Positions 1-10,240 of a stretch of 64,000 bases of DNA are shown here, piece after piece. The notes under the pieces were generated by a model. It searched no databases. It was not told the DNA's origin and was given only the letters and a program-made list of their open reading frames with translations. Position numbers and translations under genes: made by a program. Location: assembly GCA_032173965.1 (NCBI GenBank), contig JAVUNC010000006.1, positions 19,400,370 through 19,464,369 on the forward strand, given 5' to 3'. How positions within the stretch are numbered: position 1 is the stretch's first letter; each line of letters begins with the position of its first letter. This DNA is from Sitta carolinensis. Lineage: Eukaryota > Chordata > Aves > Passeriformes > Sittidae.

Positions 1-310
1 TGGAGAACAAGAGCAGGTTTGGGATAAAAATAGGGCTCAGTGGGAGCTTTCAAAAGCAGCTTGTTCAGTGGAGAGGAGCTGCCAAAACCAGAGCCTTTTC
101 CAGGGATTTGTGGGGTTCGACAAGTTCCAGGTGGGATGTGAGGACCAGAGGTCCCCAGCAGCTGACGGAGTCACCGGGAAATGAGGAATTTGTTTCCAAG
201 TGGCTGCTTGACCCAATTCCCACTGAAAACATGGATTTGGCCTGTTCCTCTCACAGGAAAGCCAAGCTGCTCCTGCTCCAGTGAGTTCTGCACTCCTGAG
301 GAGGTTTAAC
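1..310. other. Unique non-coding sequence
   Basis: No gene, repeat family or motif cluster is seen here. The short open frames show no recognisable domain. Confidence 0.5.
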
Positions 311-575
311 AAGGAATGGTTTGGGGTGAATTCCTTAAATCCCATCCAGTTCCCTCTGCCATGGCAGGGACACCTCCCACCATCCCAGGTGCTCCAACCC
401 CATCCAAGCTGGCCTGGGACATTCCAGGGATCCAGGGGCAGCCACAGCTGCTCTGGGAATTCCAGCCCAGCCCCTCCCCTCCCTCCCAGTCAGGAATTCC
501 AATATCCCACCCATCCCTGCCCCCTGGAAATGGGAAGAATTCCCTGGTCCTGTCATTCCAAACTCCCTCTCCATA
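311..575 (-). repeat. CR1 LINE 3' fragment
   Basis: Reading + strand, it opens with the reverse complement of the CR1 3' terminus (GGTTTGGGGTG). It continues through the 'CAGGGACACCTCCCACC' and 'GGATCCAGGGGCAGCC' blocks shared with many fragments in this window. It contains only the end of ORF2 and the 3' untranslated region, so it is a dead 5'-truncated copy. Confidence 0.85.
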
Positions 576-779
576 TTTTGCTGCCTAATAATAAAAATGG
601 CTTAAAACCCAAAATCTGTTTTGCCTGAGGGATGCTGTCACTGGGATAATCTCCCTTGCGTGATTCCCACTTTTCTGCTGAATGTGAAATCTTGGATTAA
701 AGGGAAACCTTGGAGAGATTTTGTCATCCTTGTCAGGAGCAGAGGGTTCAGCTCTGGGTGCTTGGAGCTCCAGGGGAGT

Positions 780-1020
780 GAAATAAGAGGAAATGGCCTC
801 AGGTTGTGCCAGGGGAGGGTCAGGTTGGACATTTGGAGGAATTTCCCCATGGAAAGGGTGCTCAGGATTTGGAAGTGCCCAGGGAGGTTTGGAGTGCCCA
901 TCCCTGGAATTCCTGGAGGTCGCACTCAGAGCTCTGGGCTGGGCACAGGATGGGCATGGAGCACAGCTGGGGCTCAGTCTGGGAATTCTTTCCCAACCTC
1001 AAAGATCCTGGGATTCAGTG
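780..1020 (+). repeat. CR1 LINE 3' fragment
   Basis: Sense-oriented: GGAAATGGCCTCAGG, then GGTTGGACATTTGGAGG, then GGTGCTCAGG, ending near 'CCCAACCTCAAAGATCC'. This older CR1 subfamily keeps the 'AATTTCCCCATGG' block that the more numerous short fragments lack. Confidence 0.85.
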
Positions 1021-1765
1021 AAATGTGCCTTTTCTTCCCTATTGAGTCCTTCAACCATCAAAACGAGGTTTGACAAAAACGTGCCAAGAAATATTCCATG
1101 GAGGAGCTTCCAGGGGGAAAAAAAAGAACTGAATATACAGAATATAAAATACGGATCATTAAAGGAAGAGCACATGGATCTCTGCCGTTTTCCTTGAGGT
1201 CCCAATCCATCAGGCAATTCCTCTGGAGGGAAGCACATTCCAAACTTTCTGCATCTGCCTGAATACAGATGGACTTCTCCACGTGCTCGGACGCTCTGCT
1301 CAGCAGGTTTCTTAATTAGAGGAGTTGTTTAAAAAAAGGTCCTGCCGTGATTGATTTTCCATCCTTTCTTTTGGAACCAGTGGATTTCAAACTGGTGAGA
1401 GGCAACTGCGGCTCGGCGGGTTGCAAAATATTAATTAAAGCCACACTCGTGCAAAGAGTCCCCTGAAGGGAAAGAAATCCAGGCAGGAGGAGCCACTTGT
1501 TGGTCTGAGGAGGAAATCTCGTGGAAAACAGCTAAAAACCCACTGGGGTGATCTGGAAATAAATTCCAGGGGAAATTAATTCTGGATGAATGATTATTTT
1601 AGAATTATCTTTTGGGTGTTTCTTGTGGAAGTTATCGGTGTTAGCCCCTAAATTGTGCCTGGATTTCCTGCCTGAAACAGCAGGGAACAGATGCTGGAAG
1701 TGCACTGAGGGGAAAAACCCAGTGGTGGAATGACAACCCAATGGTGGAATGTCGGCTCAGGCTGA
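1021..1765. other. Unique sequence; weak candidate conserved element at 1290-1470
   Basis: No repeat is seen. Bases 1290-1470 are richer in CpG and in homeodomain-type cores (CTTAATTAG near 1312, TTAATTAAAG near 1432, TGATTGAT near 1350) than the surroundings. Regulatory function is only an inference from motif density. Confidence 0.25.
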
Positions 1766-1862
1766 AAATCATGGAATTGTGGAGCCGTGGAATTATGGGA
1801 TGGATTGGGATGGAAGTGACCTTAAACCCCACCTTGTTCCCTCCCTGCCATGGCCTTCCAGC
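1766..1862 (-). repeat. CR1 LINE 3' terminus
   Basis: ATCATGGAATTGTGG, then GGGATGGAAGTGACC and CCCTGCCATGG match the antisense CR1 3' end. Similarity fades after about 1862, and the following 130 bases are not assigned. Confidence 0.65.
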
Positions 1863-2224
1863 AGAGATGGTGGCCACGGGTGTCAGAATCCAGGATATCT
1901 CTGGGACAGTCCTGGCTGATCCCAGCTCCAGCCAGGGGCTCCAGAGCCCTGCCAGGGGGGTCACAGACCCCAAGGACTCCTGGGGCTTTGAGTTTGATCC
2001 ATGGAACAAATTAAACCTTTGAATGAGCAATGAAAGGGCACAAAAGTTTAGCCAGCATGATAGTAGGAGTTGTAGAGTGAAAAGGGAAATTTTGGGGATT
2101 TTTACCCTGGGGGCTCAGGGGGTGAGATGGAGGGACTTGGGCATTGTCCTGTCCTCCTTCCTTCTTCCCAACCCCATCTCCTTGGGGATGGTGGCATTGG
2201 GGATGGGATTGGAGTAGAATGGAA

Positions 2225-2425
2225 CTGTCTGACACAGGTGATGGGCATTGGATCATCCCTGTCAATAACTAACAGGGAATTTGTAGTATAAACCCAGTGC
2301 CTGCCCTGGGGCAGAGAGTGTGCCTGGGGCTGAGCTGGGCACCCCGACAGAAAATATCTGAGATAAGAGACAATAAAGCATCAACCTCGAGAGCATCAGC
2401 TGAAGACTCCTGACTCATTCTTAGC
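2225..2425 (+). mobile_element. Endogenous retrovirus LTR fragment (R-U5 part)
   Basis: A TATA-like TATAAACCC lies near 2289. About 80 bases on is the polyadenylation signal AATAAAG near 2371. A C-rich 'GACTCCTGACTCATTC' segment follows, as expected for the end of an LTR. The order promoter, polyadenylation signal, U5 is the evidence. The family is not assigned, no internal retroviral genes flank it, and the ends are approximate. Confidence 0.55.
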
Positions 2426-2850
2426 TGGGATGGGAATCAGAGACTTTTACACATCTTGGGGTCATCCTGACCAAAGCAAACCCCGAGAGCCACAGAGGAC
2501 AAGGAAACCCTCACCAGTGCTGAGCTGGGCAGGAAAACCTCCCGGGCACCAAAACCTCCCTCCCACCCCCAGCCATTTGCATATTCCCCATTTCCTATTG
2601 GATAACCCAATTTCCATAAGCTTGAATCATTATTTTGCTTCTGAGAAATTAGACCGTCGCCTTCCCAATTTTCATTCCTGTGATTTATTTTTATGAGGCG
2701 ACGCCTGGAAAGGGCAAAAATAATGAATGTTTTGAAATATGTGGAAGGCAGAGCTGTGTGTTCCCAGAGAACTGCAGGAATAATCCTTCTTTTTCTTTGG
2801 AGGGGAAAGAAATATGAACATTCCAATTTGTTTCTAGTAGCACCACAATG
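2426..2850. other. Unique non-coding sequence
   Basis: No repeat or coding signal was recognised. Confidence 0.4.
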
Positions 2851-2854
2851 CAAA

Positions 2855-3077
2855 CTGTGCCAGGGTGGATATCAGGGAAAGGTTCTTCCCCCCAGAGTGT
2901 GCTGGGCACACTTGGAACAACTTCCCAGGGAATGGGCACATTCCCAAGGCTGCCAGAGCTCCAGGAATGTTTGACAGTGCTCCCAGGGAAGCCCAGGGTG
3001 GGATTGTTGGGGCGTCTGAGCTGGACTGGATGATCCCTTTGTGCCTTTTCCACTCAGGACGTTCCATGATTCCATGA
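2855..3077 (+). repeat. CR1 LINE 3' fragment
   Basis: Diverged sense copy: GGTGGATATCAGGGAAAGG, CAACTTCCCAGGG, then CTGGACTGGATGATCCC and the terminal TTCCATGATTCCATGA octamer-like tail. Confidence 0.75.
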
Positions 3078-3204
3078 CACAAATCCCAATGCCTGTATTC
3101 CATCATTAAACCTTGGAATCTGATTCTTAATTTTTTTTTCTCTTGTTCCCCAACATCAGACAGATTTAACAAAGAGTTTCTTTCCCAGTGAGGATGAGGA
3201 GGCC

Positions 3205-3365
3205 CTGGAATGGAATTCCCAGAGCAGCTGGGCTGCCCTGGATCCCTGGAAGTGTCCAAGGCCAGGTTGGAGCAACCTGGGATAATGGAAGTGTCCCTGC
3301 CATGGCAAGGCTGGCATTGGATGATCCTTAAAATCCTAACTATTTATGATTCTATTTTAGGATTT
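3205..3365 (+). repeat. CR1 LINE 3' fragment
   Basis: AATTCCCAGAGCAGCTG, CCTGGATCCCTGG and GTCCAAGGCCAGGTTGG are followed by the 3' end 'GGATGATCCTTAAAATCC' and a degraded 'TATGATTCTATTTT' tail. Confidence 0.8.
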
Positions 3366-4077
3366 ATTCAACCCAAACCATACCATGACTCTATTTTAGG
3401 ATTAAAGCTCACAGATTGTGACTTTTCCCCTTCCTGCTGGGAAGATCTGCTTGGATAAAGGAACCCATCCCATTTTGGGAGCTACACCAGACAGTGAGAA
3501 GAGCCCACTAAAAGGAAGGGATCTGTATTCCCTGGAAAAGCTGTCCCTTAATTAACAACATTTTCAAGCAGTGGAAATGCAAAGACCAGGAAGCTAAAGG
3601 GAAAAGTTTAACTGGAAATTTTATTTTCCCCTATTTTTTATATATTTTTTTAATTATTTTTTATTTCCTTCCTGGTCGTAGGAAACCAAACAATTCCGTG
3701 CAGGGAGGGGAGGAAGAAGAGGGGCAGGACACAGTGCTGGTTGGGGAACAGGGCTGCAGGGAACAATATTCCCTCTGTCTGGAGCATCCCTGAGAGAGCA
3801 ACTCCAGCTCTGGCATCTGCGCCCTGAAAGGAGGTGGATAAATGGAAATGCCCGCACGGAGCTGCTGTCAGGGCCTTTGCACAGACACTGCAGCCATTCA
3901 GGGCCTGGAAAAAAAAGCAAATTCCTCGTTAGCTCGAGCACAATGTCCAAAGGATCCAGGAAAGGGCAAAACCATTCCTCTTCCTGAGCTGCTCTTTCAT
4001 TCGGGAATGTGATGGCTATAAATAAACACCAGCAGAACTGTGCTGGGAGAAAGGAAGGAATGTTGTTCTTTATATTG
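3366..4077. other. Unique, partly AT-rich sequence
   Basis: A T-rich stretch lies near 3635-3670. No gene or repeat family was recognised. Confidence 0.4.
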
Positions 4078-4117
<40 letters not shown>

Positions 4118-4118
4118 T
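4078..4118. repeat. (ATT)n microsatellite
   Basis: About 13 uninterrupted trinucleotide copies. This is the source of polyisoleucine and polyasparagine open frames on the two strands. Confidence 0.97.
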
Positions 4119-4304
4119 CCTTTTTTAAAGAGGGTTTTGGAATAGCTCAGGAAGGGATGCAACCAGACCCTCCCAGCACTCAAAGCTATCCCAGATTTCT
4201 CCCCAGGGATGTTTGGCCTTGGATGCAGAACGGAATTCAGAGCTGCCACTGAAGCAGTTTCTCCCCCAGGGTGTTGATCAGAGCCATCACCCCCAAAAAA
4301 ATTC

Positions 4305-4492
4305 TGCATGGAAAACGTTGTTCAGCACTGGAAGTGATGCCCAGGGAAGTGAGGGATTCCCCATCCTTGGAAATGTTCAAAAACCACCTGGATGTGGTAC
4401 CTGAGGATGTGGATTAGAGGTGAACCTCATGGTGGTGGTGGTCGATGGCTGGACTAGAGCTTGGAGGTGTTTCCAGGCTCAGCAATTCCATG
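4305..4492 (+). repeat. CR1 LINE 3' fragment
   Basis: GGAAATGTTCAAAAACC, CTGGATGTGG and a terminal GGAGGTGTTTCC match the classical CR1 3' region, here diverged. Confidence 0.65.
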
Positions 4493-5079
4493 GCTGTGTC
4501 AGTCTGAGCCTGGTGTTTTTTCCCAGATCCAGACCAGGACTCCCCCCAGCACTGGTGGGTCGGGATGTGAAGCCACCAACGTGAGCTGATCTTCTGGCTC
4601 TTCGTTTGTTCTGGGAAGGTTTTATAGAGCAACATTATTGTCCATTCCCAACAAATTTCCCTGGACAAACAGAGCAATTCCAGAGCCTCAACACCAACCA
4701 CAAGGCAAAGCACTTCCAAAAGATCCTTTCCAAACCCCCAGTGATGCCTCAGTTTGCCCTTGTCCCTGTGCCACGCTGTGTGCTGGCTCAGGGGCAGCTC
4801 TGGGTGTCCCAGTCCGTGCTGCTGAGCTCTCTGCACAGGGCAGGCACACAAAACAATTCCTTTTCCAGCCGGGCACCAAGGAGAGCCCAGAGCAATGGCA
4901 GGCGCAGGCAGCAAGGCCAGGGGGAAGGGCAGAGAGAAAGCCCAGGAGGCTGGAGCTGCCTGGGCTGGGGCTGGCAGTGGCCACTGAAGGCCCAAGTGCT
5001 GCTGGCCCAGCACTGATGCCAGTGTGGGGCCTCGTGGCCGGGCTCCATCCTGTCCAGGGAGCCCTTGGCAGAAATACAC
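4493..5079. other. Unique, moderately GC-rich sequence
   Basis: No repeat family was recognised. Open frames overlap on both strands with no domain signature, so they are judged non-coding. Confidence 0.4.
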
Positions 5080-5895
5080 ACAGAATCCCAGCCTCCCAGG
5101 GTGGCAGAGCCCTGCAGGCTGCTGGAGCCCAGCCCAGCCCAGCCCCTCACCCAGCCCCTGGCCCCCAGTGCCACAGCCAGGCTGTGTGAAACACAGCCAG
5201 GGATGGGCACTGCACCCCCTGCCCGGCACAACATTCCAGCACTTTATCCCTGTGTCCCTGGCAATCTCCTGGCTGCTCTGCAGCCCGTGCTGCTGAGGCT
5301 GAGCCCTGTGGCTGTGTCAGTGCTGCTGCAGGCAGAGCCCACCCCCCTGGGCACAGCCCCCTGCCCGGAGCTGCAGGGAGTGAGGAGGGCACCCCTGAGT
5401 CTGCTCTGCTCCAGCTGAGCCCCCCCAGCTCCCCCAGGGCTCCCTGCCAGGGTTTGTGTCCCAGCCCCGATCCAGCCCCGGCACACCTCCAACACCTCAA
5501 TGTCCTCCCGGAGCTGAGGGACAGCTCTGGGCACAGCCCTGCAGGAGTGACCCCAGCAGAGCCAGCACAGGGCACAGAGAGCCCTGCTCCTGCTGCCACC
5601 CCAGCCCTGAGCCAGGGCACACAGAGCCCTGCTCCTGCTGCCACCCCAGCCCTGAGCCAGGGCACACAGAGCCCTGCTCCTGCTGCCACCCCAGCCCTGA
5701 GCCAGGGCACACAGAGCCCTGCTCCTGCTGCCACCCCAGCCCTGAGCCAGGGCACACAGAGCCCTGCTCCTGCTGCCACCCCAGCCCTGAGCCAGGGCAC
5801 ACAGAGCCCTGCTCCTGCTGCCACCCCAGCCCTGAGCCAGGGCACACAGAGCCCTGCTCCTGCTGCCACCCCAGCCCTGAGCCAGGCCATACCTG
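5080..5895 (-). repeat. CR1 LINE 3' region carrying an internal 45-bp array
   Basis: Read on the minus strand this is one CR1 piece. It begins with the 45-bp array and passes through a segment whose translation retains REDIEVLE, a landmark of the CR1 ORF2 C-terminus. It then reaches a standard 3' terminus near 5083 (CTCCAGCAGCCTGCAGGGCT, minus strand). Bases 5326-5578 match the reverse complement of about 37222-37473 with only one difference seen, far closer than other CR1 pairs here. Confidence 0.85.
5581..5886. repeat. 45-bp minisatellite, about 7 copies, inside CR1
   Basis: Copies start at 5581, 5626, 5671, 5716, 5761, 5806 and 5851 with essentially no variation. The unit is 15 codons long, so frames stay open on both strands. 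On the minus strand one frame gives repeats of LAQGWGGSRSRALCA. This resembles part of the CR1 ORF2 C-terminal region that contains an ASRSR-like motif, so the array probably arose by local expansion of CR1 sequence. Confidence 0.95.
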
Positions 5896-6717
5896 CCTGA
5901 TCCTTTTGCTCTGCCTGCTCTCTGTTCCTGGGCAGCATTTTCCAGAAGGCATCTCCAGGTTGCAGATTCTCCTCTTCCTCCCCTGCAGAGGCACTGCCAT
6001 CCTCCTGGGATCATCCCAATGGAGATGCAGGGATGGCTCTTGTCCCCAGAAGTGGCAGCTGTGACCTGCAGGGAGCAGTGACACGATTATCAGGTGATTT
6101 CCCAAAGCCCTCTGGTTTCCAAGAATTCCAGTGTCAGCCCATGCTGTTGGATTGAAGACCTAACAGCTGTTCCCAAAGGTTTTTAATTTTATCTAATGAG
6201 GGAAAAGAGCTGATTTCATAGTGAAGGAGGCTTTTCATAGTGACCAGATTAAAATCAGAGCTAATAGGATTTCAAAAAGCTTTCACTTCCATTTCCACCA
6301 GCATTTCCCAGCAGGAGCTTCACTTTTCCTGCTCCTTCCTGGAGATTATAAATAAAAACCGAGGAGCTCTCAGGAAAGACAATGGGACTTTGCAACAACA
6401 GAGAATTTTTGGCTCATCTTGCATCACATTGGTGATGGGCTCACAAATTAATTTGATTTGATTCTTGATGAAATTCCAGGAGCTGCAGGGGCTCCAGGCC
6501 ATCCCATAAAAGCAATGTCTCCTGCCCTGGAATAATGCACCTGCATCGCAGCTGGAAGAAAAATCCTCCCAGGTTCTGGGACACTGATCCAAGCTAAAAA
6601 GACATTCCATTTTTTTAACGTGGCAGGAATTAGATGACAAATCTGTTAATTCCTGTTTTATGTTGCTTTTCTATCCAGGATTTTTTTAGATCCTGGGTTT
6701 ATTTCATCTCACTGGGG
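5896..6717. other. Unique non-coding sequence
   Basis: No repeat or gene signal was recognised. The base composition becomes AT-rich after 6170. Confidence 0.4.
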
Positions 6718-6810
6718 TGAGAAGTTGTGGCTGCCCCATCTCTGGAATTGTCCAAGGCCAGGCTGGATGGGGTTTGGATCTACCTGGTGGGATGGGATAG
6801 GCTTTAGAGG
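6718..6810 (+). repeat. CR1 LINE fragment
   Basis: TTGTGGCTGCCCCATC and GTCCAAGGCCAGGCTGG match the middle of the CR1 3' region. The 3' terminus is not preserved. Confidence 0.65.
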
Positions 6811-7599
6811 GAATTTTGTGGAGATGGGCACAGATTTGTTGTTCCATTGTTCTCAGTGTGATATCCTTTGGATCTTTCCCTGGAAATGGCACAGGGAAGA
6901 ATTTCAAGCCCTTTTCCCCACAAAGAATTCCCAGCACAGCCCTGCTCTGCAGCGTGAAGACATTCAAGGACCAAAGAGACACAAAAAAAACCCCTGAAAC
7001 CAAAAACCAGCATTAAAAAAAATTATGAACTCCTAAGATGAGTCCATCTGCTGGCTCCTAAAAGGAAATTTATATCCTTAGGAAAAGCCACTCAGGTTTC
7101 AAAGGACATGCAGATCATTTATTACTTCTTGCCTTTGAGTAAAGAGTGGTTTATGGTGTCTTCCTCTTCCCACCTTCAGCTCATTGTGGGAACGGGGCGA
7201 CAGCTGATATTTACAGGCATGAACGGGATCAGGACAGGAATTGTTCTTGATCCCTCCCTCGGAAATTCAACGGGATTCACAGCAACTTAATTGGAAAAGC
7301 GAGAAATCAGATCAGAAGAGGCAGTTGACCTCCAAAACCCTGGTGATAAAACCCCTCTTTTATCAGATGTCATAAAAGGGATGTTCAGAGAGGGAGCCAC
7401 GCTGAGATTTAGGGGGTGTTTTATGTGCCTGGCTCTGCCAGAGCTCCCGGGAAGAGGGTCAAGACACAAAGTTTGTGTTGCTCAGGTGATGATCCCCTCA
7501 CTCCTCCACAATTCCCTCCCTTCTCACTCCTTGGGATTCACTCTGCTCCCTCAGGGAGTTCAGGATGTCCCTCACATTAGGGGTTTTCCACCCCTCTTT
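6811..7599. other. Unique non-coding sequence
   Basis: No feature was recognised beyond short A-rich runs near 6985 and 7015. Confidence 0.4.
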
Positions 7600-8060
7600 T
7601 GATGGAGTTAATATCCAGGGATTTGGGGAGTTGAAGGATATGAAGGAGGGAAAGTGGGTGTGCAGATTCCTGGGATTTGGGGGCACCTTTTTAGGGATGG
7701 TTTTCCCACTCTGGAGAGTTTCTCCCTCTTTATGGAAATCAGTTCTCTGCAAGGCTTTTTCTTCCAGAACTTCCAGGGAAGGAGAAGATTTATGGAATTT
7801 TTTGGAGTTAATATCCAGGGGATTTTGGGAAGGAGAAATTTTATGGAGTTAAGTTTTACGGAATTTTATGGAGTTAATATCCAGGGAATTTTGGGGCTGA
7901 GGGATGTGGAGGAGGAAAAGTGGGTGTGCAAGGTCCTGGGGCACCTCTCAAGATTTAGGGCAGCTTTTTAGGGATGAGTTTTCCTCCTGGAGAGTTTCTC
8001 CCTCTCTATGGAAATCAGTTCTCAGCAGGCTTTGTTCTTCCAGACCTTCCTGGGTATGGG
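7600..8060. repeat. Tandem duplication, period about 266 bp
   Basis: The block starting near 7601 (GGAGTTAATATCCAGGG, AGTGGGTGTGCA, GAGAGTTTCTCCCTC, ATGGAAATCAGTTCTC) recurs from about 7867 in the same order. A short 'GGAGTTAATATCCAGGG' piece is repeated a third time near 7803. It is a two-copy diverged duplication in no recognised repeat family. Confidence 0.85.
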
Positions 8061-8570
8061 TTGGCGATTCCAGGGGTCTGGAAGGATCTCAATCCCCCTC
8101 CAGGCCATGGGCACTTCCCAGGCTCGTTCCTGCCCCATGCTGATCTCCAGGACACAGACCAGGGATGGCATTCCCAGAAAATTCCCACCTCCACGTGGCC
8201 CCATCCTGTTTTTTTTCTCAAGGACTGTCACCTCCAATCCTTGGCTGGCTCCATCCAACTGTGGGGATTCAGCCCTCTGCAAATGCACCTCATCCTCTAA
8301 ATCATGGCAGGGGAAGTGTCCCACCCCTCATCCTGGGATTTCCATGGAATACATGGAATAGCACAGGGAATAGGAGGACGTTGTTGGAACCCTGGGCACA
8401 GAGGGATCCAGGCTTTCTGTGCTGACAGGGACTGAGCCTCAGGAATGCACTGCATGGACCTGAGGGCATGGAAAGGCTCCAGAACTGAGAGAGCACTGAG
8501 AGTGTGGGGTTGGATAGAAATGTGTTAGAGCACAGGGTGAAAAAAATTAAAATTTAAGGTTATGGGATAT
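8061..8570. other. Unique non-coding sequence
   Basis: No gene or repeat family was recognised. Confidence 0.4.
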
Positions 8571-8592
8571 AATAATATATATATATATATGT
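8571..8592. repeat. Short (AT)n tract
   Basis: An imperfect TA-dinucleotide run immediately upstream of the polypyrimidine tract. Confidence 0.85.
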
Positions 8593-8611
8593 AACAAGAT
8601 AGAAAGGGCAT

Positions 8612-9017
8612 AAGATAGTCCTTTTTCTTCTTCTTCTTCTTCTTCTTCTTCTCTTCTTCTTCTTCTTCTTCTTCTTCTTTTTCTTCTCCTCCTTCTGCTT
8701 CTTATTCTTCTCCTTCTCCTCCTCCTCCTCCTTCTCCTTCTCCTCTCTCCTCTCCTCTCCTTCTCCTTCTCCTTCTCCTTCTCCTTCTCCTTCTCCTTCT
8801 CCTTCTCCTTCTCCTTCTCCTTCTCCTTCTCCTTCTCCTTCTCCTTCTCCTTCTCCTCTCTCCTTCTCCTTCTCCTCTCCTCCTCCTCCTCCTCCTCCTC
8901 CTCCTTCTCCTTCTCCTTCTCCTTCTCCTTCTCCTTCTCCTTCTCCTTCTCCTTCTCCTTCTCCTTCTCCTTCTCCTTCTCCTTCTCCTTCTCCTTCTCC
9001 TTCTCCTTCTCCTTCTT
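8612..9017. repeat. Polypyrimidine tract, (CTT)n and (TTCTCC)n
   Basis: About 400 bases almost free of purines on the + strand. It begins as CTT trinucleotides and resolves into long runs of the hexamer TTCTCC, interrupted by CTC and CCT variants. The complement encodes an artefactual Lys/Glu/Arg-rich frame. Such a mirror-symmetric homopurine-homopyrimidine block can form intramolecular triplex DNA. Confidence 0.97.
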
Positions 9018-9441
9018 CACAATTTTGGGTGATTTTTTGTGATCAGCTGAAAAAATCCACAGTGCAGAACACGAGTGGTCGGTTATGAAGTTAAAAGTAA
9101 AAATAAATTAGTTGGCATCTCCTAACTAGGTAATTTAAGCTTAAAAAGACCTTGAAAGCAGAACTCTGGGCACCATTTCTACTCTGTTAATTTAGTGTGA
9201 AGCACTCACAGTCAGTAAAGCTGTAACTGAGATAAGGAATAATGAACATCTGACTTCCAACAAAAATTCTGCCTCTCGTGCTTTTAATCCTGACCCTAAA
9301 AAGAAAAACCAAATAAAGTTCACCTCAGGACATCACCGGGAGAAGCTCTACAAAAGCATCCAAGGGAAATCTGTGACGTTAAACACGTTTGGGAAGCAGG
9401 CCAGAGGTGTCTCAAGGTGCACTGTGGCAAGTCCAGGACAT
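9018..9441. other. Unassigned sequence, possibly an old LTR
   Basis: An AATAAAG signal is present near 9313 and short tandem-free AT-rich sequence surrounds it, but no matching LTR ends are seen. It is left unassigned. Confidence 0.25.
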
Positions 9442-9510
9442 GGAATCATGGAATGACACAATCCTGGATCTTGGAAAAGCCTCGAGGACCATCAAGCCCA
9501 ACCTACAAGC
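9442..9510 (-). repeat. CR1 LINE 3' end, left part of an interrupted copy
   Basis: ATGGAATCATGGAATG, then GGAAAAGCCTCGAGGACC and ATCAAGCCCAACC is the antisense CR1 3' terminus. The expected continuation (CCAACCAGCCACCCCTGC) appears at about 10171, on the far side of the LTR insertion. Confidence 0.75.
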
Positions 9511-10177
9511 TGTCCCTGTGGAGATCACACACACCACACAGACTCCTGGGATTTTTCCCAGGTTGTGTGAAGAAAGAATGGCTTTATTCTTAGGGATTGT
9601 TCCCTTATATTCCATTTTCCACAGACCACTGTGACTGGGGAAAGACAAACCTCTCCACCCACACTGGTCAAACCAGAGTGTAGTTTGGCCTGGAACTTCT
9701 GAGTTTCTAAAGCTCCGTTCCTCCTGATGTTTTGGGTTGCTGAAACTACTTTCCCAGGCAAAAGAACAGAACATCAGGATTGGTTTTGTAACAACACTCA
9801 TGTTTGGAATTCTTTCTGTGGATGGACTTTCTTTGATGTCCCTCTGGTTTGGCCAATGTGGGTGAAGAGTTCTGTGGATCGCTCACCAATCACAGTGGCC
9901 TGTCCAGAATGTAGAAAAGGATTAATTTGTTAGAAATAAAAGGAGTCAGATCATCTCTCCAAGCTGTTTGGACAAATTTTGTGTCGTGTGTTATTTGCCA
10001 CAACGACGCCAGCGGGACATCAAGAGAGATCCCTCCTCCCAGAAAGAACTCACAACATGGACACCGTTACAAAAACAATCCTGGTGTTTGTGTCCTCTCT
10101 CTGGGAACAAGTGTCAGAAAACCCAAACATCAGAAAAAACAGAGCTTTAGGAACTCCGAAACTCCAGACTCCAACCA
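9511..10177 (-). mobile_element. Solo LTR (copy A), itself interrupted
   Basis: On the minus strand this shows a U3-R-U5 order: ATATAAGGG near 9609, AATAAAG near 9585, and an end close to 9511. Without copy B and its target duplication the length is about 331 bp, matching copies B and C. CCAACC occurs at 9498-9503 and 10171-10176 and may be the 6-bp target duplication. Comparison with copy C instead suggests ends at 9511 and 10177, so termini are uncertain by a few bases. No internal viral genes remain. Confidence 0.75.
9679..10008 (+). mobile_element. Solo LTR (copy B) inserted inside copy A in inverse orientation
   Basis: Begins TGTAGTTTGG and ends ACGACG, where a canonical LTR would end in CA. 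It is 330 bp long. CCAGAG (9673-9678) and CCAGCG (10009-10014) flank it as a likely 6-bp target duplication with one change. Its first ~180 bases are homologous, in inverse orientation, to 10009-10170 of copy A. An AATAAA signal lies near 9936. The family is unassigned; a 6-bp duplication would suit a class II-like element. Confidence 0.75.
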
Positions 10178-10240
10178 GCCACCCCTGCCCCATGTCCCCA
10201 GGGGGTCACATCCAAGGCACAGCGACACCGAGTGCCAAGG
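10178..10240 (-). repeat. CR1 LINE, right part of the interrupted copy
   Basis: CACCCCTGCCCCATGTCCCC and the following CACATCC segment match the classical antisense CR1 sequence that should follow the piece ending near 9503. Confidence 0.7.

Noticed and set aside
5147..5938. Minus-strand 263-codon frame that looks like a repeat protein
   Set aside because: CR1 plus the 45-bp minisatellite; the same peptide repeats appear at 36.8-37.2 kb for the same reason.
8547..9020. 157-codon Lys/Glu/Arg-rich frame
   Set aside because: Translation of the complement of the polypyrimidine tract.
9018..9340. Additional LTR directly after the polypyrimidine tract
   Set aside because: An AATAAAG is present but no paired termini or target duplication could be found; left unassigned.
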